DNA of 10,371 nucleotides from Verrucomicrobiales bacterium (GTDB lineage: Bacteria > Verrucomicrobiota > Verrucomicrobiia > Limisphaerales > UBA1100), in contig DPAW01000120.1 in the NCBI GenBank assembly GCA_003517285.1, positions 1-10,371 on the forward strand, written 5' to 3'. A program made the translations under genes and the position numbers. Positions within the stretch are counted from its first letter, which is position 1; each line of letters begins with the position of its first letter. Below the pieces are notes generated by a model, which saw only the letters and a program-made list of their open reading frames with translations, had not been told where the DNA came from and did no database searches. Shown here piece after piece: positions 1 through 5,252 of this stretch.

Positions 1-495
1 CAGATTTTTGGAACAGTTGGTCGCTGGCTCGGGGAAGGTAACGCATCCGAATTCTTCGTCGGGCTGGGCGATGCGTTGGCTTACGGTTCCTTTTGGAATT
101 TGGCCATGCAGTCACTGATGATCCTGTTCTTCTCCTATTTCTGGGTGGCGACACAATTTAATGAAACTCAGATCGCGGATGATTTGAAAAAGGCCGGTGG
201 CTACATTCCCGGTGTTCGCCCGGGGAACGCGACGCGTGACTTCCTGCATCATGCGATGAGCCGGTTGACCTTGGCCGGAGCCGTGTTCTTGGTGGTCATC
301 GCGGTGATTCCGACGGTGTTGGGTATCAATTTGGAAATTGACTTCGCGGTGGCCCAGTTCTTTGGCGGCACGAGTCTACTGATTATGGTGGGCGTAATGC
401 TGGATACGATGCGGCAAATGGAAAGTCATTTGGCCCAGCATCATTATGATGGATTTTTGAAAGGCGGCAAAAAGGTGCGGGGACGCGCCGGATGA
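1..495 (+). CDS. secY: Protein translocase subunit SecY, C-terminal part (5' end outside window)
   Basis: The reading frame is open from base 1 and gives the last 164 residues of SecY, the channel-forming subunit of the SecYEG complex in the inner membrane. Visible in order are a membrane helix (about residues 28-50 of the fragment), the cytoplasmic loop with ADDLKKAGGYIPGVRPG, which matches the highly conserved SecY C5 loop involved in ribosome and SecA contact, a helix around RLTLAGAVFLVVIAVIPTVL, and the last helix starting FGGTSLLIMVGVMLD. A basic tail ends KGGKKVRGRAG. The stop codon overlaps the next gene's start as ATGA, which implies translational coupling to map. No adk gene lies between secY and map, although adk is commonly found there. 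An internal TTG at 76 is not a real start because the conserved frame continues upstream of it. The identification is very secure. Confidence 0.97.
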   Translation, partial: QIFGTVGRWLGEGNASEFFVGLGDALAYGSFWNLAMQSLMILFFSYFWVATQFNETQIADDLKKAGGYIPGVRPGNATRDFLHHAMSRLTLAGAVFLVVIAVIPTVLGINLEIDFAVAQFFGGTSLLIMVGVMLDTMRQMESHLAQHHYDGFLKGGKKVRGRAG

Positions 496-1280
496 TCCCC
501 ATCAAGGACGAGTATCAACTGGCGGCCATGCGTGAAGCCGGCCGTATCGCAGCCAACGTGTTGCGGGATGCTTGTGAATGGGTGAAAGCGGGAATCACGA
601 CCCGTGAGTTGGATGAATATGCCGCCAGCCGCATCCGGCATTACGGATGCAAGAGTGCGTTTCTCGGATACGAGGTGCAGGGCAGGAAGTACCCCTGCAA
701 TGTGTGCATCTCGATGAACGAGGAAGTGGTGCACGGTTTGGCCGGGAAACGGAAAATCGTGGACGGTGACATAGTAAGCATCGATGTCGGTGTTTGCGTG
801 GAAGGGTTCATTGGCGATAACGCGCGAACGGTGATTGTTGGTGAGTGTCCTGAAGAAGCTCAAAAATTGATTGAAGTGACTCAGGAAGCCCTGTATGATG
901 GAATTTCTCGCGCGTTACCCGGAAACCGGGTGGTTGATATATCGGCTGCAGTGCAGAATCGAGTGGAAGCCAACGGGTTTTCGATCGTGCGTGAGTTTGT
1001 TGGACACGGTGTGGGAGAGGTGGTTCACGAGGAACCGCAAATCCCCAATTACGTGACCGGTGGAGACTCTCCGGAGCTGCGGCCTGGCATGACTTTGGCG
1101 ATTGAGCCAATGGTCAATGCAGGGACGCCGAAGGTGAAGTTTCTGCCAGACGGCTGGTCTGTGGTAACACGGGATGGCCGGCCTTCAGCGCATTGGGAAC
1201 ACACCATTGCGGTGACTGAAGGCGAACCGGAAATTTTGACATGCCCGGGGCCGAGCCCATCCGAGTCGAGGGCCGAATAG
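492..1280 (+). CDS. map: Type I methionine aminopeptidase
   Basis: This cytosolic metalloenzyme removes the initiator methionine from nascent proteins. The 262-residue length fits bacterial type Ia enzymes (about 250-265). The pita-bread fold motifs are all present: the catalytic His in EEVVHG (H81), the metal ligands D98 in SIDVG, D109 in GDNARTV, H172 in FVGHGVG, E205 in AIEPM and E236 in AHWEHTIAV, and a second active-site His at H179 in VVHEEP. There is no N-terminal zinc-finger extension of the type seen in some homologues. The ATG start overlaps the secY stop by four bases. The last 40 bases also encode the start of infA in another frame, so the C-terminal tail ([12 protein letters not shown]) is probably constrained by the overlapping gene. 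The ligand set is complete, so the enzyme is expected to be active. Confidence 0.97.
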   Translation: MIPIKDEYQLAAMREAGRIAANVLRDACEWVKAGITTRELDEYAASRIRHYGCKSAFLGYEVQGRKYPCNVCISMNEEVVHGLAGKRKIVDGDIVSIDVGVCVEGFIGDNARTVIVGECPEEAQKLIEVTQEALYDGISRALPGNRVVDISAAVQNRVEANGFSIVREFVGHGVGEVVHEEPQIPNYVTGGDSPELRPGMTLAIEPMVNAGTPKVKFLPDGWSVVTRDGRPSAHWEHTIAVTEGEPEILTCPGPSPSESRAE

Positions 1281-1477
1281 TCGAGGTTCTGTCGCACCGC
1301 CTGGTGCGCGCCGAACTGAGCAACGGCCACCGCCTGATGGGGCACAGCACGCGGGCCACCAGCAATGTGTTGGTGGACGCGCAACTGGGCGAAACGGTGG
1401 TGCTCGAAGTGAGCACCTTTGACCTTTCCAAAGGAAGGGTCATGGAACGAAAACAAAAGAACGAAAACGAAAAATGA
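1241..1477 (+). CDS. infA: Translation initiation factor IF-1, divergent
   Basis: IF-1 is a small OB-fold protein that binds the ribosomal A site during initiation. This 78-residue protein aligns with IF-1 along its length: [20 protein letters not shown] corresponds to the first strands, [10 protein letters not shown] to the conserved ENGHxxxAH segment, and [11 protein letters not shown] to the YDLSKGRIxxR signature. The loop that normally reads SGKMRKNYIRI is replaced by [12 protein letters not shown], so several basic residues typical of the family are missing. The ATG at 1241 is the only usable start: an in-frame TGA lies at 1217 and I see no other start codon before the conserved core. 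This forces a 40-base overlap with map. The stop overlaps rpmJ as ATGA. Position between map and rpmJ is the classic infA location, so the call is firm despite the divergence. A second, more canonical infA elsewhere in the genome is possible. Confidence 0.9.
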   Translation: MPGAEPIRVEGRIVEVLSHRLVRAELSNGHRLMGHSTRATSNVLVDAQLGETVVLEVSTFDLSKGRVMERKQKNENEK

Positions 1478-1590
1478 AAGTGCGATCTTCAGTGAAAAGA
1501 ATGTGTCCGAACTGCCAAGTGGTCCGGCGGAAGGGCGTCGTACGTATCATTTGTAAAACGAACAAGCGTTGTAAACAGCGTCAAGGTTAA
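1474..1590 (+). CDS. rpmJ: 50S ribosomal protein L36 (bL36), Cys4 zinc-ribbon variant
   Basis: This 38-codon gene has the exact length of bL36. The protein starts [14 protein letters not shown] and ends KQRQG, both diagnostic of the family. It binds 23S rRNA in the large subunit and normally holds zinc with a Cys-Cys-Cys-His ribbon. Here the putative ligands are C11, C14, C27 and C33; the position normally occupied by His is Cys (NKRCKQRQG), so the site would be Cys4. The ATG overlaps the infA TGA as ATGA, and rpsM begins three bases after the stop, so translation is probably coupled on both sides. The gene order infA-rpmJ-rpsM is the usual one. Confidence 0.96.
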   Translation: MKVRSSVKRMCPNCQVVRRKGVVRIICKTNKRCKQRQG

Positions 1591-1593
1591 GCC

Positions 1594-2007
1594 ATGCCCC
1601 GTATTTTAGGAATCGATATACCCGCCAATAAGCGCATCGACATCGCGCTCCGGTCCCTGTATGGCATCGGCCCGGCCACCTCAGCCAAAGTGTTGGAAAA
1701 CGCCAAGATTGATCCGGCTACCCGCGCCCATACCTTGAGCGAGGACGAACTGGCCACCATCGCTAAGGCCATCCAAACCACCGAGATGCGTCCTGAACAG
1801 ACCCGCACGGACAATTGCGTGATCCTCGTGGAAGGCGATCTGCGCCGGAAGGTGACTGAAGACCTCAAGCGCCACAAAAATATTAAAACCTATCGTGGTT
1901 TACGGCACATGCGCGGCCTGCCCGTGCGCGGGCAACGCACCCAAACCAACGCCCGTACCCGCAAGGGGCCGAAGAAGACCGTAGGCGCCCAGAGCAAGAA
2001 AGCCTAA
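1594..2007 (+). CDS. rpsM: 30S ribosomal protein S13 (uS13)
   Basis: S13 sits in the head of the small subunit and contacts 16S rRNA, the P-site tRNA and, through inter-subunit bridges, the 50S subunit. The 137-residue protein starts MPRILGIDIPANKRIDIAL, has the helix-hairpin-helix YGIGPATSAKVL at about 23-34, and ends with the conserved RGLRHMRGLPVRGQRTQTNARTRKGPKKT segment (split here as RGLRHMRGLPVRGQ at 101-114 and RTQTNARTRKGPKKT at 115-129). It is longer than the usual 115-125 residues, mainly because about 13 extra residues (about 61-74, around TTEMRPEQTRTDNC) lie just before the conserved EGDLRR motif. The start ATG is three bases after the rpmJ stop, with an AAGG at a plausible ribosome-binding distance. 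This is the first gene of the alpha operon segment. Confidence 0.97.
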   Translation: MPRILGIDIPANKRIDIALRSLYGIGPATSAKVLENAKIDPATRAHTLSEDELATIAKAIQTTEMRPEQTRTDNCVILVEGDLRRKVTEDLKRHKNIKTYRGLRHMRGLPVRGQRTQTNARTRKGPKKTVGAQSKKA

Positions 2008-2011
2008 TCCT

Positions 2012-2021
2012 TTACCTGAAC
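2012..2021 (+). promoter_or_regulatory. Shared leader motif TTACCTGAAC before rpsK
   Basis: The 21-base gap before rpsK has no purine-rich ribosome-binding site. It does contain TTACCTGAAC ending seven bases before the ATG. The same ten bases occur before rplQ, and a shorter TTACCGA occurs before rpsD. The function is unknown; it may be a non-canonical initiation signal or a protein-binding site, or it may be coincidence. Confidence 0.3.
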
Positions 2022-2028
2022 AACCATC

Positions 2029-2586
2029 ATGGCTGAAGAAAAACAAAATCCCGCAACCGAGGAACCTCAAGCCGAGGCCGCGCCGGCCGCAGAGAAGCCC
2101 GAGGCCGCCGCTGAGGCTATTCCGGCCGAAACCGCTCCTGCCGCCGAAGAGGGGGCCAAGTCCTCCGCGCCCACCGCGGCAGAACTGTTGGCGGACGATT
2201 TCGGCGATGCCAAGGTCATTAAGGCTAAGAAGTCGAAAAATGTGACGCACGGGATTGCGCACATTCGCGCCACCTTTAACAACACTCTGGTGACCATCAC
2301 CGACATGCAGGGCAACCCTATCAGCTGGTTTAGCGCCGGCCGCGCCGGATTCAAGGGCTCCCGTAAAAGCACGTCCTACGCCGCGACGCAAGTGGCCCAG
2401 CGTGCTGCCCGCGATGCGCAATCGCACGGCCTCAAGGAAGTGGAAGTGCGGATCAAAGGACCCGGCTCCGGTCGCGAATCAGCCATACGCGGCCTGCAGG
2501 CAGCCGGTCTGGATATCACCACAATCAAGGATGTGACGCCCGTGCCGCATAACGGCTGTCGTCCACCCAAGCGCCGTCGCGTCTAA
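2029..2586 (+). CDS. rpsK: 30S ribosomal protein S11 (uS11) with Ala/Glu-rich N-terminal extension
   Basis: S11 forms part of the 30S platform and binds 16S rRNA near the mRNA exit region. The conserved core starts near residue 65 ([20 protein letters not shown]) and runs to the C-terminus, with the typical [32 protein letters not shown] and [16 protein letters not shown] segments (the last starts near residue 170). The core is about 120 residues, close to the family's normal length. Ahead of it is a segment of about 65 residues made largely of Ala, Glu and Pro, which should be disordered and acidic. The ATG at 2029 is 21 bases after rpsM, and the frame is open and compositionally consistent, so I accept the long form. 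A shorter protein starting inside (for example at a GTG in the core) cannot be fully excluded. Confidence 0.95.
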   Translation: MAEEKQNPATEEPQAEAAPAAEKPEAAAEAIPAETAPAAEEGAKSSAPTAAELLADDFGDAKVIKAKKSKNVTHGIAHIRATFNNTLVTITDMQGNPISWFSAGRAGFKGSRKSTSYAATQVAQRAARDAQSHGLKEVEVRIKGPGSGRESAIRGLQAAGLDITTIKDVTPVPHNGCRPPKRRRV

Positions 2587-2612
2587 TACTCACCCGTAAT
2601 TTTACCGATACT

Positions 2613-3221
2613 ATGGCACGTTATACAGGTCCCCGCGTTCGTTTAAGCCGCCGCTTTAACACTCCGCTGTTTGGCTCCTCGAAATATCTCGAGCGAAAGC
2701 CTTACCCGCCGGGTGTGCATGGACAGAACCGCCGTCGCAAGGCTACTGATTACGCTCTCGCGTTGGCCGAGAAGCAGAAGATGCGCTACTACTACGGCCT
2801 GATGGAGAAGCAGTTTCGCGGCATCTATGATAAAGCCATCCGTCGACGTGGTGTGACCGGTGAGATCATGCTGCAGATTTTGGAGACGCGTCTAGATAGC
2901 GTGGTGCATAATCTTGGATTTGGTTACACCCGTGCTCAAGCCCGCCAGATGGTGACCCATGGTCACGTGTTGGTGAACGGCAAGCGCGCCCGCACTCCGT
3001 CCATCGCCTTGCACGAAGGAGATAAGGTGGAGATTAAGCATTCTGAGAAGAGTCGCCACTTGGCCGACAAGAATCTAGAGTACTCCACGAGTCGCACCGT
3101 ACCGGAGTGGCTGGAGTTGGATAAGGCTGCCTACACCGGCTCCGTTAGCCGGATGCCCACGCGCGAGGACATCGAGCCCGTGGCAAACGAGCAGACCATC
3201 GTTGAGTTTTATTCCCGTTAA
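2613..3221 (+). CDS. rpsD: 30S ribosomal protein S4 (uS4), zinc-free form
   Basis: S4 is a primary 16S rRNA-binding protein that nucleates 30S assembly. In many bacteria it also represses translation of the alpha operon. The 202-residue length is normal. The N-terminal domain begins MARYTGPRVRLSRRFNTPLF and contains YPPGVHGQNRRRK (31-43). The S4 RNA-binding domain is at about 92-152 with ETRLDSVVHNLGFGYTRAQA and HVLVNGKRARTPS. The protein contains no Cys, so it is the zinc-independent form. It lies 26 bases after rpsK; the gap holds TTACCGA but no clear Shine-Dalgarno. Its place between rpsK and rpoA is the standard alpha-operon order. Confidence 0.97.
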   Translation: MARYTGPRVRLSRRFNTPLFGSSKYLERKPYPPGVHGQNRRRKATDYALALAEKQKMRYYYGLMEKQFRGIYDKAIRRRGVTGEIMLQILETRLDSVVHNLGFGYTRAQARQMVTHGHVLVNGKRARTPSIALHEGDKVEIKHSEKSRHLADKNLEYSTSRTVPEWLELDKAAYTGSVSRMPTREDIEPVANEQTIVEFYSR

Positions 3222-3324
3222 TCCCTGTGCCCGGGTGGGCCGAGGAATCAGCAATTACACGGACCACAAATATGCGGGAATGAAGTTTGCGGTCAGATTA
3301 AAATTGCAACCAAAGTAAGAAAAA
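3222..3324 (+). other. 103-base intergenic leader upstream of rpoA
   Basis: This is the only sizeable gap inside the ribosomal cluster. It holds an imperfect hairpin (3224-3245: GCCC at 3229-3232 pairs with GGGC at 3237-3240 over a GGGT loop, with an outer CCT/AGG) without a following T-run, so it does not look like a full terminator. A TAAAAT at 3299-3304 resembles a -10 box, but I see no acceptable -35 partner. An A-rich stretch precedes the rpoA ATG. It may be a site for regulating alpha-subunit synthesis separately from the ribosomal proteins; nothing stronger can be claimed. Confidence 0.3.
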
Positions 3325-4416
3325 ATGCCAAAACGTTTAGGAGCATTCGAACGGCCAAATCGGCTGAAGAAGGAAGAGGAAACGGCAACCGAGACCTACG
3401 CCAAGTTTGTCGCGGAACCGTTTGAAATCGGCTATGCCCACACCATCGGTAACAGTATGCGCCGCGTGCTGCTATCCTCACTGGAAGGTGCCGCTATCAC
3501 GTCCCTCAAGGTGGACGGAGCTCAGCATGAATTTGCCGCCATCGAAGGCGTGGTAGAGGACATGGCGGAGATCATCCTTAACCTCAAGCAGGTGAAATTC
3601 AAGATTCACGAGACCCGCGACCCGCAGGTATTGTTGCTTTCCGTAAATAAGTCCGGTGCCGTGACCGCGGCCGATATCGAACTGAACCACAATGTGGAGC
3701 TCGTGAATCCGGACCAACACATCTGCACGCTCGACAAGAAAAAGAAATTTCTCATGGAACTCACTGTCCAGGTGGGCCGTGGATTCCTGACTGGCGACGA
3801 CAACAAGACCACCAACCAGCCGATCGGCGTGATTGCCATCGACTCCATCTTTTCACCCGTGACCCGCGTACGTTACGATGTGGGCAACGCCCGTGTCGGC
3901 CAGCGCACCGATTACGACAGCTTGGCTTTGGAGATTTGGACGGATGGCCGCATCACGCCGGATGACGCCGTGAATCAGGCCAGCCAAGTGCTTATGCACC
4001 AGCTCGAGGTGTTCGTGAATTACGACAAGGACGCCATTGAATTTGAAGAGGAGAAGGAGAACCAGACCGAGGAGCAATCCGAACTCAAGCGTCTGCTTGC
4101 CATGAGCGTGAACGAAATCGAGTTGAGCGTGCGCGCGGCCAACTGCCTCAACAACGCCAATATTACCAGCGTTGGCCAACTAGCCACCAAGTCCGAGGCC
4201 GACATGCTTAAGTACCGTAACTTCGGTAAAAAGTCCCTGAACGAGATTAAGGACAAGCTTGTGGAGTTGGGGCTGGGACTGGGCATGACGTTCGACGAGA
4301 GCGTACTCGATCCCGCAGATCTGATCAGCAAGCCGAACAGCTCCGGTGGATCCCCGAGCATTTTGTTTGAAGACGACGGCGAGCCGATTGGCACGGGGTC
4401 TTCGCTGCTAGACTAA
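3325..4416 (+). CDS. rpoA: DNA-directed RNA polymerase subunit alpha
   Basis: The alpha subunit dimerises to scaffold core RNA polymerase assembly, and its C-terminal domain contacts upstream promoter DNA and activators. The 363-residue protein has the N-terminal domain at about 1-235, with GYAHTIGNSMRRVLLSSLEG (36-55) as the signature dimerisation/beta-binding segment, then an acidic linker (EFEEEKENQTEEQ, 239-251). The C-terminal domain follows at about 255-323, with LSVRAANCLNNANI and GKKSLNEIKDKL (301-312). R270, N273 and C274 match the DNA-contact region of the E. coli domain. About 40 residues after GLGLGMTF form a Gly/Ser/Asp-rich tail, making the protein longer than the usual 315-340. 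The start is the ATG after an A-rich leader. Between rpsD and rplQ this is the standard position. Confidence 0.97.
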   Translation: MPKRLGAFERPNRLKKEEETATETYAKFVAEPFEIGYAHTIGNSMRRVLLSSLEGAAITSLKVDGAQHEFAAIEGVVEDMAEIILNLKQVKFKIHETRDPQVLLLSVNKSGAVTAADIELNHNVELVNPDQHICTLDKKKKFLMELTVQVGRGFLTGDDNKTTNQPIGVIAIDSIFSPVTRVRYDVGNARVGQRTDYDSLALEIWTDGRITPDDAVNQASQVLMHQLEVFVNYDKDAIEFEEEKENQTEEQSELKRLLAMSVNEIELSVRAANCLNNANITSVGQLATKSEADMLKYRNFGKKSLNEIKDKLVELGLGLGMTFDESVLDPADLISKPNSSGGSPSILFEDDGEPIGTGSSLLD

Positions 4417-4426
4417 TTACCTGAAC
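4417..4426 (+). promoter_or_regulatory. Shared leader motif TTACCTGAAC before rplQ
   Basis: This is the second copy of the ten-base leader motif, lying directly after the rpoA stop codon and eight bases before the rplQ ATG. No purine-rich Shine-Dalgarno is seen in the 18-base gap. The bases after the motif are also similar to the rpsK leader (both end in a CA-rich stretch before ATG). The role is unknown. Confidence 0.3.
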
Positions 4427-4434
4427 CAAGCACC

Positions 4435-5154
4435 ATGCGCCACCGTATTCGCAAAGCCAAACTGGGCCGCACTACCGAGCATCGCACCCGCATGCTCAAC
4501 AACCTAGTATGCAGCCTCATCAAGCACCGCCGCGTCACCACCACCCTCGCCAAGGCCAAAGCCGCCCGTGTGGTGGCTGACAAGATGGTGACGCTTGGCA
4601 AAAAAGGCCAGGCCGACGGAGCGGGCTTGCAATACCGCCGCCTCATTGCCGCGCGATTGCAGCAAAACCCCCGCACCTTTTTCCCTAAGAAAAATGGTGT
4701 GTCCGGTCGCGAGCAGCGCGCTTACTGGCGGGAGAACGAGGACGTGGTCCGCATTCTGTTCGAGGATATTGCTCCCGTCTTTGAAAATCGCAATGGAGGA
4801 TACACCCGCGTCATCAAGCTCGGCCGCCGTAAGGGTGATGCCGCCGAGATGGCGATCTTGGAATGGGTGACTGATGCCGACAGTGCCGAGGCTGATGAAG
4901 ATCCCGTTGCCAAGGATCAGCCGAAGGCTGAAGCGGCGACTGCACCAACAGAGGAAACCGACGAAGAGCCGGTTGCCGGGGCAGAAGCTGATGAAAAGAC
5001 TGCGGAAGCCACCGCCGAATCCACCGAGGAGGCCAACGCTGAAGAGGAGGAGACCGATGAAGCAGAGGCTGCAGAGGACGAAACCGACGCCGCAGACGAG
5101 AAAGCTGTCGAAGAGGAGCCCAAGGCTGAGGAGGAGGACAAGAAGTCCGAATAA
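4435..5154 (+). CDS. rplQ: 50S ribosomal protein L17 (bL17) with long acidic C-terminal tail
   Basis: L17 lies near the peptide exit tunnel of the large subunit. The conserved part is residues 1-145: MRHRIRKAKLGRTTEHRTRM at the N-terminus, then LIKHRRVTTTLAKAKAARVV, and finally GGYTRVIKLGRRKGDAAEMA just before the end of the core. Compared with E. coli L17 there is an extra stretch of roughly 20 residues (about 74-98, around PRTFFPKKNGVSGREQ) before the segment RILFEDIAP. From about 146 to 239 the protein is almost entirely Glu, Ala, Asp, Thr and Lys, so a disordered, strongly acidic tail is expected, odd for an rRNA-binding protein. The total of 239 residues is about double the bacterial norm. 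The gene ends the cluster, with a terminator 22 bases downstream. Confidence 0.95.
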   Translation: MRHRIRKAKLGRTTEHRTRMLNNLVCSLIKHRRVTTTLAKAKAARVVADKMVTLGKKGQADGAGLQYRRLIAARLQQNPRTFFPKKNGVSGREQRAYWRENEDVVRILFEDIAPVFENRNGGYTRVIKLGRRKGDAAEMAILEWVTDADSAEADEDPVAKDQPKAEAATAPTEETDEEPVAGAEADEKTAEATAESTEEANAEEEETDEAEAAEDETDAADEKAVEEEPKAEEEDKKSE

Positions 5155-5175
5155 CCCGCTCATCCAGAGAATTGC

Positions 5176-5201
5176 AACCCGCCCTTTGGGGCGGGTTTTT
5201 T
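5176..5201 (+). terminator. Intrinsic terminator of the ribosomal cluster
   Basis: AACCCGCCC (5176-5184) pairs perfectly with GGGCGGGTT (5189-5197) across a four-base loop TTTG. The stem runs into a T-tract (5196-5201). The structure begins 22 bases after the rplQ stop and precedes the next gene, so it should end the secY-rplQ transcript. Confidence 0.9.
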
Positions 5202-5202
5202 A

Positions 5203-5230
5203 TTGGGCAAATTCGTTGAATCGGTATCAT
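5203..5230 (+). promoter_or_regulatory. Candidate promoter of the symporter gene
   Basis: TTGGGC (5203-5208) and TATCAT (5225-5230) are spaced by 16 bases. The -10 matches the sigma-70 consensus at five of six positions, the -35 at only three. It lies between the upstream terminator and the symporter start, where a promoter is needed. The implied leader is very short, about 15 bases, and has no Shine-Dalgarno. Confidence 0.35.
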
Positions 5231-5252
5231 TTTACTAACTCACCTGCGCCTT

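Noticed and set aside
1900..2427. 175-codon open frame on the minus strand opposite rpsM/rpsK
   Set aside because: It is antisense to two conserved ribosomal genes and is Gly/Arg/Leu-rich as expected from reading the S11 extension backwards.
3224..3245. Hairpin before rpoA considered as a terminator
   Set aside because: The stem is short and interrupted, and no T-run follows, so it is at most a weak regulatory structure.
3276..3304. Possible rpoA promoter using TAAAAT as -10
   Set aside because: No sequence resembling a -35 box occurs at 16-18 bases upstream.
4504..5163. 219-codon open frame on the minus strand opposite rplQ
   Set aside because: It mirrors the Glu/Ala-rich codon pattern of the L17 tail, giving Leu/Gly/Phe-rich low-complexity protein; the plus strand holds an unmistakable ribosomal protein in operon context.
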